A DNA stretch of 64,000 nucleotides from the NCBI RefSeq assembly GCF_013416775.1, contig NZ_SZVI01000001.1:591192-655191 (forward strand), given 5' to 3'. This DNA is from Rhodoferax sp. BLA1 (GTDB lineage: Bacteria > Pseudomonadota > Gammaproteobacteria > Burkholderiales > Burkholderiaceae_C). Positions 37,268 through 46,641 of this stretch are shown here, in pieces. The first letter of the stretch is position 1; each line of letters starts with the position of its first letter. The position numbers and the translations under genes were made by a program. Under the pieces are notes generated by a model that was not told the DNA's origin, did no database searches, and saw only the letters and a program-made list of their open reading frames with translations.

Positions 37268-40123
37268 CTACTGGGGCGCCAGCTGCGACGGTTTGGCAAA
37301 GGCCTCAAACCACTCGTGGTGCTCTTGCGGCCGGTGAAAGTGGTAGCCCTGAAACCGGTTGCAGCCGCGACTTTTCAAGAACTCAAACTGCGCGGCGGTC
37401 TCCACGCCCTCGGCCACCACACTCAGATGCAGGTGTTGCGCCATCGCCAGCATGGTCTCGACCAGCGCCACATCGTTGGGGTCTTCTGGCAGGTCCTGGA
37501 CAAAACTCTTGTCGATCTTGAGCTCGTACAGCGGCAAGCGCTTGAGGTAGGACAACGACGAATATCCGGTGCCAAAGTCGTCGATCGAGAAACGGATGCC
37601 CAGGGCCGCGAGTTCGGCCATGCGGCCCATGGTCTCGGTCATGTGCTCCACCAGCAAACCCTCGGTGATCTCCAGCGTCAGGTGAGTCGGGTCGGCCCCG
37701 GTTTGTTTGAGAATGTCACGAATGCGGGTCACAAAGTTCGGCTGGGCAAACTGCAGCGGGCTCACGTTGACGGCGATGTGCAGGCTGTGGCCAGCCGCCT
37801 CGAGCCGGGCCAGCACCTGGCAGCTCTGCTGCAGCACCCAATCGCCCAAGGGCAGGATCAGGCGCGACTCCTCGGCCAGCGGGATGAAGGTGGCCGGTGC
37901 CACCAGGCCACGTGTCGGGTGGCGCCAGCGCACCAGCGCCTCGGCACCAATGACCACACCGTCGGCATTCACCTGCGACTGCAGATGTAACTCAAAGGCC
38001 TGCTGCGCCACCGCCTCACGCAGTTCCTGCTCCAAGGCGTAACGCTGGGTCACGGTTTGCTGCATGTCGACCTGGAAGAACGAGATCTGGTTGCGGCCAC
38101 GCTCTTTGGAGCGGTACATGGCGATGTCGGCCTCGCGCATCAGGTCGTCGACCGACTCGTTGTGTTTGGGAAACAGCGTCACCCCCATGCTGGCGGCGGT
38201 GTGGTAGCTGGTGCCGTTGATCAGGATTGGCCCCTCCAGCGCCAGCCGGATCTTGTCGGCCACTGCGCGCGCCAAGGTCGCTGCACCGTCGGACTCGGCC
38301 GCCAGCGCGGGCAGCAGCACCACAAACTCGTCACCGCCCAGACGCGCCACCGTGTCCTCCTGGCGCAAGTAGAACTGCAAGCGGCCAGCCACTTCCTCCA
38401 GCACCGCATCCCCCAGCGCGTGGCCATACACGTCATTTAGGCGCTTGAAATGGTCCAGGTCCACAAACATCAGCGCACCCACACGCTGGTTGCGCCGTGC
38501 CGCCGCCACCGCCTGCGTCAGCCGGTCCTGGAACAGCGCCCGGTTGGGCAGGCCGGTGAGGGCGTCGTGGTAGGCCAGATGCGCCACCTGGGCCTCGGCT
38601 TGCTTGATCTGGCTGATGTCCAGGCAATGCCCGATGTAGCCCAGAAACCGACCCTGGCTGTCATAACGTGGGCTGCCCTGGTCCATGATCCAGCGGTACT
38701 CGCCACTGGCATGGCGCAGGCGGTACTCCATGGCAAAAGGCTCGCGCGCCTCAAAAGCCGCCACATAGGTGGTGAAGCAGTGCTCCAGATCGTCCGGGTG
38801 CACTCCCTCGGCCCAGCCGTCACCCTGTTCTTGTGCCAGTGTGCGGCCGGTAAAGGCCAGCCAGACGTTGTTGAAATAATTGCATTTTTTGTCGAGCCCG
38901 GCGGTCCAGACCAGCGCCTGTCCGGTGTTGGCCAGGGTGCGGTAATGGTGCTCGCTGTCGGCCAGCGCGCGGCGCATGCGGTACTGCTCGGTCACGTCTT
39001 GGAATACCAGCACCACCCCCTCGATCACGCCCCGGGCGTTGCGGATCGGTGCGGCCGAGTCGGCCACATCACGCCGGGTGCCGTCGCGCGCAATCAGCAC
39101 CGTGTGGTTGGCCAGACCCAGCACCGTGCCCTCGGTCAGCACCCGTTTGACCGGAATATCGGCGGGCAAGCCGGTGATCTCGCTCTCGATCACAAACACG
39201 TCCGAGATCGGCAGCCCGCGCGCTTCTGCCAGCGCCCAGCCGGTGAAGCGTTCAGCGGCCGGGTTCATCAGGGTGATGCGGGCGCGGGCATCGGTGGCGA
39301 TCAGGCCGTCACCAATCGAATGCAGGGTGATGCTCATGCGCTCCTCGCTGGTGATCAGCGCTTTCTGGGCGTCTTCGATGGCTTGCGCCATGTCGTTGAA
39401 GTCACGCGCTAATGCGGCAATTTCGAGTGGCCCCTGCACCGCAGCGCGGCTGCTCAGCTGCCCTTGTTTGAGGCAACCTGCCGCGTCTGCCAGTGCTTGC
39501 AAAGGCAGGGCGACAAAACGGCGCAGCAACAAACCCACGGCCAGCAGCACCAGCAGGGCCAGCACCAGCCAGGGCAGACGCGACAACAAGGTCTCGTAGC
39601 GGGCCTGCTGCCAGGCCAGGTCCAGGTCCATCTCCAAAAACACCGAGCCCCAGCGCGAGCTGCGCACCTCGTTGCTGGCGGCGGGCAACTCAAAGGGCTG
39701 CAGCACAACCAGGCGCAGCCCATCGGCATCGGTGCGCACCTGGGGCAGCCGCCCGGCAATCACCTGCAGGCGCCAGCCATCGTCAAAGTCGGGCAACAGG
39801 CTTTTGGCGACACTGCCAACCCAGCCTTTGCGCTGGGCCATGAGCACCCGGCCCTGCTCGTCGAGGATCAGCACCGCCAGCACCCGCGGGTCGGTGCTGG
39901 TCTGCGCCAGATCGGAGGCCACCAGCGCGGTGCTGGATTGCAACCCCTGCTCGGCCATACGCGCCAGATGGGAGACATGGTCCAGCGCATCCTGGCGTGC
40001 CATCTGGGTCAGGTTGGTCAGACGTGTGCTCAGGCTGTGCCAGGTGGCAAAGCTGCTGAAAATCAACAACAAACTGGCCAGTGCCAGCGGCAAGGCCCAT
40101 TTCAGACTCCAGGGGAAACGCAT
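37268..40123 (-). CDS. GGDEF-EAL protein with periplasmic sensor, HAMP and PAS domains
   Basis: 951 residues. TM1 at about 8-30, a periplasmic region of about 145 residues, TM2 at about 178-200, HAMP, two PAS domains, GGDEF with motif 596-600 intact, and EAL with EALVRW from residue 728. Both catalytic motifs are preserved, so it may make or degrade c-di-GMP depending on signal. GGAG nine bases before the ATG at 40123 fixes the start. The upstream gene, an orphan periplasmic binding protein, ends one base before it, suggesting a ligand-sensing pair. Confidence 0.93.
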   Translation of the reverse strand: MRFPWSLKWALPLALASLLLIFSSFATWHSLSTRLTNLTQMARQDALDHVSHLARMAEQGLQSSTALVASDLAQTSTDPRVLAVLILDEQGRVLMAQRKGWVGSVAKSLLPDFDDGWRLQVIAGRLPQVRTDADGLRLVVLQPFELPAASNEVRSSRWGSVFLEMDLDLAWQQARYETLLSRLPWLVLALLVLLAVGLLLRRFVALPLQALADAAGCLKQGQLSSRAAVQGPLEIAALARDFNDMAQAIEDAQKALITSEERMSITLHSIGDGLIATDARARITLMNPAAERFTGWALAEARGLPISDVFVIESEITGLPADIPVKRVLTEGTVLGLANHTVLIARDGTRRDVADSAAPIRNARGVIEGVVLVFQDVTEQYRMRRALADSEHHYRTLANTGQALVWTAGLDKKCNYFNNVWLAFTGRTLAQEQGDGWAEGVHPDDLEHCFTTYVAAFEAREPFAMEYRLRHASGEYRWIMDQGSPRYDSQGRFLGYIGHCLDISQIKQAEAQVAHLAYHDALTGLPNRALFQDRLTQAVAAARRNQRVGALMFVDLDHFKRLNDVYGHALGDAVLEEVAGRLQFYLRQEDTVARLGGDEFVVLLPALAAESDGAATLARAVADKIRLALEGPILINGTSYHTAASMGVTLFPKHNESVDDLMREADIAMYRSKERGRNQISFFQVDMQQTVTQRYALEQELREAVAQQAFELHLQSQVNADGVVIGAEALVRWRHPTRGLVAPATFIPLAEESRLILPLGDWVLQQSCQVLARLEAAGHSLHIAVNVSPLQFAQPNFVTRIRDILKQTGADPTHLTLEITEGLLVEHMTETMGRMAELAALGIRFSIDDFGTGYSSLSYLKRLPLYELKIDKSFVQDLPEDPNDVALVETMLAMAQHLHLSVVAEGVETAAQFEFLKSRGCNRFQGYHFHRPQEHHEWFEAFAKPSQLAPQ

Positions 40124-40124
40124 C

Positions 40125-41108
40125 TCAAGCTCTCCAATCAGGCGCAGGCAAAAACCGACCATCCATCACACCGTCGAGCAGCGGCACCTGCTTGAGCAGC
40201 CCGGAGCGTTGCATCAGGGTCGCCACCGACTGCGCCATCGGTCGCAGGCCAGGTGCCGCCGCATCCAGCAGCCGTCGGTTATTTTCCAGGCTCATCAGGT
40301 GCACCCCTTTGAGCGCTGCCGTGAACTCCAGCGCGCTGATGCCCAGCGCAGGGGCCATCAAGGCGGCAGACTGCGCGGCCGAGTGCTGCAACACACCAAG
40401 CGCCTGGAAATAACCGACCAGCAGTTGTTTGAACACCTCGGGCGAGGCGGTCAGCGCACTGGCACGCACCGCCATCACATCCATGATCACACCCGGAAAA
40501 CGCCGACTGTCAATCAGACGGTGGGCGCCCTGGCGGGCCAGCTGGGTGGCATAGGGCTCAAAACACACCACCGCGTCGACCGCACCGCTGGCATAAGCGT
40601 CCAGCTGCGCAGCGCCAGCCAGTGGCAGCTTGATGACATCGTCGGGGCGCAAACCGGCCGCATCCAGCGTGCGCGACAACAACAGCGCGCCGGTGGCGGT
40701 TTCTTCCACCGCCACCCGCTGCCCGCGCAGCTGCTCCAGCCGGGTGATGCCCGGGCGGACCATCACCACATCGGCCCCGGCCGACTCGTCAAACACCATG
40801 ATCACCCGCAGGTCAAGCTGGCCTTCACGCGCCACCAGCCACTCGTCCAGCGTGAGGGTGGCCGCCTCGACCTGGTCAGAGGCCAGCGCCAGCAGGCTGT
40901 CGGAGGCGGTGGTCAGCTCCAGCAAACGCAGGCTGGGGTTGTTGAAGTAACCCAGCTCGCGTGCCAGCAACAAGCCGGTGTAACCCACCCAAGGGTTGGT
41001 CGCCACCCGCACCAGTGGTTCAGCGCGCTGGCAGGCACCCAAACCCACCAGCGACAGCCCGAGCGCGCTGGCCAAAAGCTGGCGGCGGTCCGGGTGCAAA
41101 ACAGGCAT
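40125..41108 (-). CDS. Orphan periplasmic substrate-binding lipoprotein (NMT1/SsuA-like)
   Basis: 327 residues. DRRQLLASALGLSLVGLGAC gives a signal sequence with a lipobox Cys26. The mature part (TNPWVGYTGLLLARELGYF, then LALASDQVEAATLTLDEWL) is the type II binding-protein fold used for nitrate, sulfonate or thiamine-precursor uptake. No ABC permease or ATPase is nearby. Its stop and the next start read TGAGATG. The likely role is sensing for the GGDEF-EAL partner rather than transport (inference). AGGAGC supports the start at 41108. Confidence 0.88.
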   Translation of the reverse strand: MPVLHPDRRQLLASALGLSLVGLGACQRAEPLVRVATNPWVGYTGLLLARELGYFNNPSLRLLELTTASDSLLALASDQVEAATLTLDEWLVAREGQLDLRVIMVFDESAGADVVMVRPGITRLEQLRGQRVAVEETATGALLLSRTLDAAGLRPDDVIKLPLAGAAQLDAYASGAVDAVVCFEPYATQLARQGAHRLIDSRRFPGVIMDVMAVRASALTASPEVFKQLLVGYFQALGVLQHSAAQSAALMAPALGISALEFTAALKGVHLMSLENNRRLLDAAAPGLRPMAQSVATLMQRSGLLKQVPLLDGVMDGRFLPAPDWRA

Positions 41109-41220
41109 GGCGCTCCTAACGGTGGGGTGCTGGGTGGGTGAAGCTTTTGGGCTGTGAACCATGCTACCTCAGGCACTGGGACGTTCTGGCGCAACACACC
41201 AGCAAAGTGTGTGAAAAAAA

Positions 41221-41280
41221 TACAAATAAAGGAGCTGTCAGCCCTTTTAAATAAAGGGCTAGAAGCCTATTTGACATCAA
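41221..41280 (-). repeat. Dispersed palindromic repeat upstream of metX
   Basis: Reverse copy: AGGAGCTGTCAGCCCTTTTA, ATAAAGGGCTAGAAGCCTAT. It lies between divergent genes, directly left of the CAGGC tract. Confidence 0.82.
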
Positions 41281-41292
41281 ATGCCGAAAACA

Positions 41293-41327
41293 CAGGCCAG
41301 GCCAGGCCAGGCCAGGCCAGGCCAGGC
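41293..41327 (+). repeat. Pentanucleotide tandem repeat (CAGGC)7
   Basis: Seven perfect tandem copies of CAGGC end 17 bases before TATACT (41345-41350), a -10-like hexamer ahead of metX. Short tandem repeats of this kind are prone to slippage, and this one covers the -35 and upstream area. Confidence 0.9.
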
Positions 41328-41394
41328 TGGCCGGACGGTCTGGTTATACTGTTGTTGCGCCGATTTGCCAGAATTGCGGGCGCTTAACAAATAC

Positions 41395-41446
41395 CGCTAA
41401 AGATGTCAGCCAACCCGGTTTTGCCTTTAGCGATACCGGGTTTTTC
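41395..41446 (+). promoter_or_regulatory. Structured metX leader with two interlocking stems
   Basis: CGCTAAAG (41395-41402) is complementary to CTTTAGCG (41425-41432), and AACCCGGT (41412-41419) to ACCGGGTT (41435-41442), which runs into TTTTC. The order A-B-A'-B' is that of a pseudoknot. Linkers of 9, 5 and 2 bases make full simultaneous pairing doubtful, so alternative folds, one of them terminator-like, are possible. The metX ATG follows at 41451 with no clear ribosome site. Confidence 0.6.
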
Positions 41447-41450
41447 ATTC

Positions 41451-42617
41451 ATGCAACTGATCGCTACCCCCCAGTCGATGTCATTTGCGGCCGCCTTGCC
41501 CCTGCAAAGCGGCGCCAGTCTGCACAACTACGCGCTGAGTTACGAGACCTACGGCAGCTTGAACGCGGACAAGTCCAACGCGGTGCTGGTCTGTCATGCG
41601 CTCAACGCCTCGCACCATGTGGCTGGGGTCTACGCAGGCCAGGCCAAGTCCGAGGGTTGGTGGGACAACATGATCGGCCCGGGCAAACCTCTGGACACCA
41701 ACAAGTTTTTTGTCATCGGCGTCAACAACCTGGGCTCGTGTTTTGGCTCGACCGGGCCGATGCACACCAACCCCGACACCGGCCAGGTGTATGGCGCTGA
41801 CTTTCCGGTGGTCACCGTCGAAGACTGGGTCAACGCCCAGGCCCGGCTGCTCGACGCCCTGGGCATCCAGACCCTGGCTGCGGTGATGGGTGGCAGCCTG
41901 GGCGGCATGCAAACCCTGAGCTGGACACTGCAGTACCCCGACCGGGTGCGCCACGCCCTGGTGATTGCCAGCGCGCCGAACCTGACGGCGGAGAACATCG
42001 CCTTCAACGAGGTAGCGCGGCGCGCCATCGTGACCGACCCTGACTTCCATGGCGGGCATTTTTACCAGTACGGCACCGTGCCCAAACGCGGCCTGCGTAT
42101 TGCCCGCATGATCGGCCACATAACCTACCTGAGTGACGATGTGATGAACGAGAAGTTTGGCCGCCAGTTGCGCGACGCAGTGCTGGCGCAGGCGCAGGAC
42201 ACCGGCGCCGATCTGGATGCCCGCGACTACAAATACAGCACCCAAGACGTCGAGTTCCAGATCGAGAGTTACCTGCGTTACCAGGGCGACAAGTTTGCCG
42301 AATACTTCGACGCCAACACCTACCTCCTGATCACCCGAGCGCTGGACTACTTTGACCCGGCACGCGCCTACGGTGGTGACCTGAGCCTGGCGCTCGGACG
42401 CGCCAAAGCCAAGTTCCTGCTGGTGAGTTTCACCACCGACTGGCGGTTTTCACCCAAACGCAGCCGCGAGATCGTCAAGGCGCTGCTCGACAACCAGCGT
42501 GACGTGAGCTACGCCGAAATCAGCGCGCGCCATGGTCATGATGCCTTTTTGCTCGATGACCCTCGCTACATGGGCGTTGTGCGCTCTTATTTTGAAAGCA
42601 TGGAGGTGGCAGCATGA
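41451..42617 (+). CDS. metX: Homoserine O-acyltransferase
   Basis: 388 residues. Alpha/beta-hydrolase-fold enzyme acylating homoserine at the start of methionine synthesis; betaproteobacterial MetX enzymes may use succinyl- rather than acetyl-CoA, which I cannot decide here. Motifs: [21 protein letters not shown], the nucleophile elbow MGGSLGGMQ, then TDWRFSP and GHDAFLLD for the Asp and His. The start at 41451 (MQLIATPQ) matches relatives; the ATG at 41403 lies inside the leader structure. It overlaps metW by ATGA. Confidence 0.95.
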   Translation: MQLIATPQSMSFAAALPLQSGASLHNYALSYETYGSLNADKSNAVLVCHALNASHHVAGVYAGQAKSEGWWDNMIGPGKPLDTNKFFVIGVNNLGSCFGSTGPMHTNPDTGQVYGADFPVVTVEDWVNAQARLLDALGIQTLAAVMGGSLGGMQTLSWTLQYPDRVRHALVIASAPNLTAENIAFNEVARRAIVTDPDFHGGHFYQYGTVPKRGLRIARMIGHITYLSDDVMNEKFGRQLRDAVLAQAQDTGADLDARDYKYSTQDVEFQIESYLRYQGDKFAEYFDANTYLLITRALDYFDPARAYGGDLSLALGRAKAKFLLVSFTTDWRFSPKRSREIVKALLDNQRDVSYAEISARHGHDAFLLDDPRYMGVVRSYFESMEVAA

Positions 42618-43195
42618 GTCTCAGTGCCATTGGACAGGCCTTGGCCGAACTGGTGCCTGCGGGCTCGCGCGTGCTCGACTTGGGTTGTGGCGACGGCGCC
42701 CTGCTGGCGCATTTACAGGCCACCCGTGGCTGCACCGGCTACGGCGTTGAGATTGACGACGCCAATGTGCTGGCCTGTGTGCAACGCGGTGTCAACGTCA
42801 TCCAGCTCAATCTGGACGAAGGTCTGTCGATGTTTGAGGACGCTTCGTTTGACGTGGTGCTGCAGATCGACACCCTGCAAAACCTGCGCAACGCCGAGGT
42901 GATGCTGCGCGAGACGGTGCGTGTCGGGCAGCTCGGCATCGTCGCTTTCCCCAACTTTGCGCATTGGCCCAACCGCCTGAGTGTGCTGCGCGGGCGCATG
43001 CCGGTGACACGGCGCCTGCCCTACCAGTGGTACAACACCCCCAACATCCGCGTCGGCACCCATGCTGATCTGGGCATCCTGGCGCAAGCCTGCGGCCTCA
43101 AGGTGATTGACAGCTTTGGCATCCAGGAAGGTGAGGTGCTGCGTTTTGCTCCCAACCTGCTGGCAGGTACCTCGGTCTACAAACTCACGCGATAA
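42614..43195 (+). CDS. metW: Methionine biosynthesis protein MetW
   Basis: 193 residues. SAM-dependent methyltransferase-like fold: [14 protein letters not shown] at about 20-33, then [15 protein letters not shown] and [12 protein letters not shown], all MetW hallmarks. It is the usual partner of MetX and is needed for its activity or stability in several proteobacteria. The four-base overlap with metX shows one operon. The 130 bases after it include a 7-bp hairpin (CAACCCG/CGGGTTG, 43268-43294) of unclear meaning. Confidence 0.94.
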   Translation: MSLSAIGQALAELVPAGSRVLDLGCGDGALLAHLQATRGCTGYGVEIDDANVLACVQRGVNVIQLNLDEGLSMFEDASFDVVLQIDTLQNLRNAEVMLRETVRVGQLGIVAFPNFAHWPNRLSVLRGRMPVTRRLPYQWYNTPNIRVGTHADLGILAQACGLKVIDSFGIQEGEVLRFAPNLLAGTSVYKLTR

Positions 43196-43325
43196 ACCTC
43201 TGTGCCAGTTGGTGGCCTGGCGCACTGGCGCAAGCGACCATCTTGGCTCAAAATGGCTTGACCAAGGCAACCCGGTCTTTTGTTTGGCGGGTTGTTCCAA
43301 CTTTTATCTTGCTGGACCATTTGCC

Positions 43326-44447
43326 ATGCCACACACCCACGCCACCCTGTTCAACCCCGTGCACGCAGGCGACCTGCACCTGGCCAACCGCATCGTCATG
43401 GCGCCGCTCACCCGCAACCGCGCACCGGACGCCATCCCGACCCCACTGATGGCCGAGTACTACGCCCAGCGCGCCAGCGCCGGGCTGATCATCACCGAGG
43501 CCACCGCGATCAGCCACCAAGGCCAGGGTTATGCCGACGTGCCCGGCCTGTACGGCAGCGAGCAGATCGACGGCTGGAAACAGGTCACCAAACGTGTCCA
43601 CGCTGCGGGCGGCAAGATCGTAGTGCAGCTCTGGCATGTCGGGCGCATTTCACACACCAGCCTGCAGCCCAACGGCGCGGCGCCGGTGGCCCCGTCAGCC
43701 ATCCGTGCCAATAGCAAGACGGTGCTGATCAAGGACGGTGTGCCGACCTTTGTCGACACCTCTGAACCACGTGCGTTGCAAGCCTACGAGTTGCCCGACA
43801 TCGTGCACACCTACGCCGCCGCCGCCCGCAACGCGGTCGAGACCGCTGGTTTTGACGGGGTGGAAATCCACGCCGCCAATGGTTACCTGCTCGACCAGTT
43901 TTTGAAAAGCGGCTCCAACATCCGCCGTGACGACTTTGGCGGCAGCATCGAAAACCGCGCCCGGCTGCTGCTCGAAGTGGTGCGCGCCGTCACCGGGGCC
44001 ATTGGCGCCGGTCGCGTGGGCATCCGCCTGTCACCGGTGACACCAGCCAACGATGCGTTTGACCCTGACCCGCAGCCGCTGTTTGACTACCTGGTGCGTG
44101 AACTGGCGGGCTTCGGGCTGGCCTATGTGCACATCATCGAAGGCGCCACCGGTGGCCCACGCGAGTTATCCGACCGCCCGTTTGACTACACGGGCCTGCG
44201 CCGCGCCTACCGCGCGGCAGGTGGCAAAGGTGCCTGGATGGTCAACAACGGCCTGGACAAGGCGCTGGCCGAACAAGCGGTGCGTGAAGGCGCCGACCTG
44301 ATTGCCTTTGGCCGCGCCTACATTGCCAACCCCGACTTGGTGGAGCGCCTGCGCCACGGCAGCGCGCTTAATGAAGGTGACCGCAACACCTACTACGGTG
44401 GTGGTGCCAAGGGTTACACCGACTACCCCACACTCGAGCAACGCTGA
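43326..44447 (+). CDS. Old Yellow Enzyme family alkene reductase
   Basis: 373 residues; FMN TIM-barrel NAD(P)H-dependent ene-reductase. Motifs: NRIVMAPLTRNRA at about 21-33, QLWHVGRISH, EIHAANGYLLDQFL, DDFGGSIENRARLL and LIAFGRAYIANPDLV. It resembles the NemA/XenB group that reduces unsaturated carbonyls, nitrate esters and nitroaromatics; the substrate is not deducible. The ATG at 43326 is chosen by family alignment; the frame extends upstream over the metW tail. Confidence 0.93.
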   Translation: MPHTHATLFNPVHAGDLHLANRIVMAPLTRNRAPDAIPTPLMAEYYAQRASAGLIITEATAISHQGQGYADVPGLYGSEQIDGWKQVTKRVHAAGGKIVVQLWHVGRISHTSLQPNGAAPVAPSAIRANSKTVLIKDGVPTFVDTSEPRALQAYELPDIVHTYAAAARNAVETAGFDGVEIHAANGYLLDQFLKSGSNIRRDDFGGSIENRARLLLEVVRAVTGAIGAGRVGIRLSPVTPANDAFDPDPQPLFDYLVRELAGFGLAYVHIIEGATGGPRELSDRPFDYTGLRRAYRAAGGKGAWMVNNGLDKALAEQAVREGADLIAFGRAYIANPDLVERLRHGSALNEGDRNTYYGGGAKGYTDYPTLEQR

Positions 44448-44480
44448 GCGCAGCGGCGACCTCGCCCGCCAACAACGTCC

Positions 44481-45878
44481 ATGGGGCTGCATGCTCACCA
44501 AGCCACACCCGTTGGCCAGGTGCCGTTTGGTGAGGCCCTGCGTTTCTGGCTCAAACTCGGTTTCATCAGTTTTGGGGGGCCGGCCGGGCAGATTGCGCTG
44601 ATGCACCGCACCTTGGTCGACGACAAACGCTGGATCTCCGAGGCCAGATTTCTCCACGCGCTGAACTACTGCATGCTGCTGCCCGGCCCCGAGGCGCAGC
44701 AACTGGCCACCTACCTCGGCTGGTTGATGCACCGCAGCTGGGGCGGTGTGCTGGCGGGGCTGCTGTTTGTGTTGCCCTCACTGCTGATCTTGATGGTTTT
44801 AAGCTGGGTCTATGTGGCCTTTGGCAGCTTGCCCTGGGTGGCTGGCCTGCTCTACGGCATCAAACCCGCCGTGGCAGCGATTGTGCTGCAGGCGGTGCAG
44901 CGCATGGGCAATAAAATCCTGAGAAAACCGGCGCAAGCCCCCGTTTTATGGGCAGTAGCAGCTATAAGTTTTATCTCTGTGGCCTGGCTCAACATCCCCT
45001 TCCCCTGGGTGGTGCTGGCAGCGGCATTGACCGGCTGGCTGGGCCAGCGCTGGGGACTGGCCGAGTTTGCCAAAACGCCAAGCCATGGCGGCACGGTGCA
45101 GGCCAAGGTTGCGCCAGCACAAGTCGACACCGCTTATCTGATCGACGACCACACACCCATACCCGAACACGCCCGCTTCAAGCCCTGGCGACTGGGCCGG
45201 GTGCTGCTGGCGGGGGCAGCGTTGTGGCTGCTGCCGATGGCGCTGCTGGTGGCCTGGCAGGGCTGGGGGGGCACGCTGGCGCAGATGGGCTGGTTTTTCA
45301 GCAAAGCCGCGCTGCTGACCTTTGGTGGCGCCTACGCGGTGTTGCCCTATGTGTACCAGGGAGCAGTGAGTCACTTTGGCTGGCTCAGCGGCCCGCAGAT
45401 GATGGACGGCCTGGCCCTGGGTGAGACCACACCCGGCCCGCTGATCATGGTGGTGGCTTTTGTGGGTTTTCTGGGTGGTTGGAGCCAACAGGTGCTGGGC
45501 CCGCAGGCATTGCTGCTGGGCGCCATGTTGGCAGCCACGGTGGTGACCTGGTTCACCTTTTTGCCGTCTTTTATCTTCATCTTGGCCGGTGGTCCGCTGG
45601 TGGAGTCGACGCACGGCAAGCAACACTTCACCGCGCCGTTGACCGCCATCACCGCCGCCGTGGTGGGTGTGATGGCCAGCCTGGCGCTGTTTTTTATTCT
45701 GCACGTGGCCCAGGGCAGTGGGGCCAAAGGCCTGTTGGGCTGGAACATCGACCTACCCGCCTTGACTCTGGCGGGTTTGGCTGCGCTGGCCCTGTTGCGC
45801 TACAAGCAAGGAATGCTCAAAGTGATGGCCGTTTGCGCAGTGGCCGGGCTGGCTTGGAAGTTGGCAGGCTGCTGCTGA
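44481..45878 (+). CDS. chrA: Chromate transporter (CHR family)
   Basis: 465 residues; two homologous membrane halves typical of long-form ChrA, which exports chromate. The first half starts FGEALRFWLKLGFISFGGPAGQI, the second repeats FFSKAALLTFGGAYAVLPY; GETTPGPLIMVVAFVGF is conserved. Residues about 151-164 (AQAPVLWAVAAISF) in the first half are encoded by DNA matching the dispersed repeat, read in a different frame from the other copies and giving a hydrophobic helix. No chrB regulator is nearby. Confidence 0.92.
   Translation: MGLHAHQATPVGQVPFGEALRFWLKLGFISFGGPAGQIALMHRTLVDDKRWISEARFLHALNYCMLLPGPEAQQLATYLGWLMHRSWGGVLAGLLFVLPSLLILMVLSWVYVAFGSLPWVAGLLYGIKPAVAAIVLQAVQRMGNKILRKPAQAPVLWAVAAISFISVAWLNIPFPWVVLAAALTGWLGQRWGLAEFAKTPSHGGTVQAKVAPAQVDTAYLIDDHTPIPEHARFKPWRLGRVLLAGAALWLLPMALLVAWQGWGGTLAQMGWFFSKAALLTFGGAYAVLPYVYQGAVSHFGWLSGPQMMDGLALGETTPGPLIMVVAFVGFLGGWSQQVLGPQALLLGAMLAATVVTWFTFLPSFIFILAGGPLVESTHGKQHFTAPLTAITAAVVGVMASLALFFILHVAQGSGAKGLLGWNIDLPALTLAGLAALALLRYKQGMLKVMAVCAVAGLAWKLAGCC
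44931..44972 (+). repeat. Dispersed palindromic repeat, copy inside chrA
   Basis: Forward copy: GCGCAAGCCCCCGTTTTATG, then GGCAGTAGCAGCTATAAGTT. The loop lacks the TAA that normally closes this frame, so it can be read as QAPVLWAVAAISF. Confidence 0.6.
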
Positions 45879-45903
45879 GCAGCCGCCGAGCCAACCGGTT
45901 AGC

Positions 45904-46641
45904 TTAACCGCGTGCCTGGCGCTTGGTGCGCGCGCGGATGTTGAGCGCCTCCACCGTCAACGAGAACAACATGGCCACGTAGACATAAGCTTTGGGCACA
46001 TGCACATCAAAGGCTTCAGCAACCAAGAGCGTGCCAACCATGGTCAGGAAGGCCAGCGCCAGCACCTTGATCGAGGGGTGTTTGTCAACAAATTCACCAA
46101 TCGGTTTGGCGGCAAACATCATCACCGCCACCGAGGCGATCACCGCCGCCACCATGACACCAATGTTGTCGACCATGCCGACTGCGGTGATCACCGAGTC
46201 GAGTGAAAACACGATGTCGACCACACCAATTTGCACAATCGTGCCCCAGAATATCCCGCTACCGGCTTTGACACTGTCGACACCGGACTGGGCCTCATCA
46301 CTCTCGTGGGCTTCCACTTCCATAAAAATCTCGTGTGAGGCCTTGTACAGCAGGAACAGGCCACCACCCAGCAAAATCAGGTCGCGGCCACTGATTTCTT
46401 GCCCCATCACTGTCAGCAGCGGCTCGGTCAATGTCATGACCCAGGCCAGGCTGAACAGCAGCGCAATACGCGACACCATCGCAAAACCCAGACCCAGACG
46501 ACGCGCCAGGTCACGCTTCTCGGGCGGCAGGCGCCCGACCAGGATGCTGATGAAAATGATGTTGTCGATGCCCAGCACAATCTCCAGCGCAGCAAGCATG
46601 AAGAAAGCTATCCAGGTGTTCGGGTCGGTGAGTAATTCCAT
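45904..46641 (-). CDS. TerC family membrane protein
   Basis: 245 residues, about seven helices. Family motifs: EIVLGIDNIIFISIL near the N-terminus and VDIVFSLDSVITAVGM in the second half, each with the metal-binding Asp. A hydrophilic loop carries EVEAHESDE. TerC proteins are linked to tellurite resistance and to Mn2+ export or metalation of exported proteins (Alx, MeeF/MeeY). It converges on chrA. Unlike the exporter at 35795, no yybP-ykoY leader is seen upstream. Confidence 0.92.
   Translation of the reverse strand: MELLTDPNTWIAFFMLAALEIVLGIDNIIFISILVGRLPPEKRDLARRLGLGFAMVSRIALLFSLAWVMTLTEPLLTVMGQEISGRDLILLGGGLFLLYKASHEIFMEVEAHESDEAQSGVDSVKAGSGIFWGTIVQIGVVDIVFSLDSVITAVGMVDNIGVMVAAVIASVAVMMFAAKPIGEFVDKHPSIKVLALAFLTMVGTLLVAEAFDVHVPKAYVYVAMLFSLTVEALNIRARTKRQARG

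Noticed and set aside
41403..41450. metX starting at the ATG at 41403
   Set aside because: The 16 extra residues have no likeness to relatives and would be encoded by the leader stems; the ATG at 41451 matches the family start.
43268..43294. CAACCCG/CGGGTTG hairpin between metW and the ene-reductase gene as a terminator
   Set aside because: Followed by TTCC rather than a T-run and too weak to call; mentioned only under metW.
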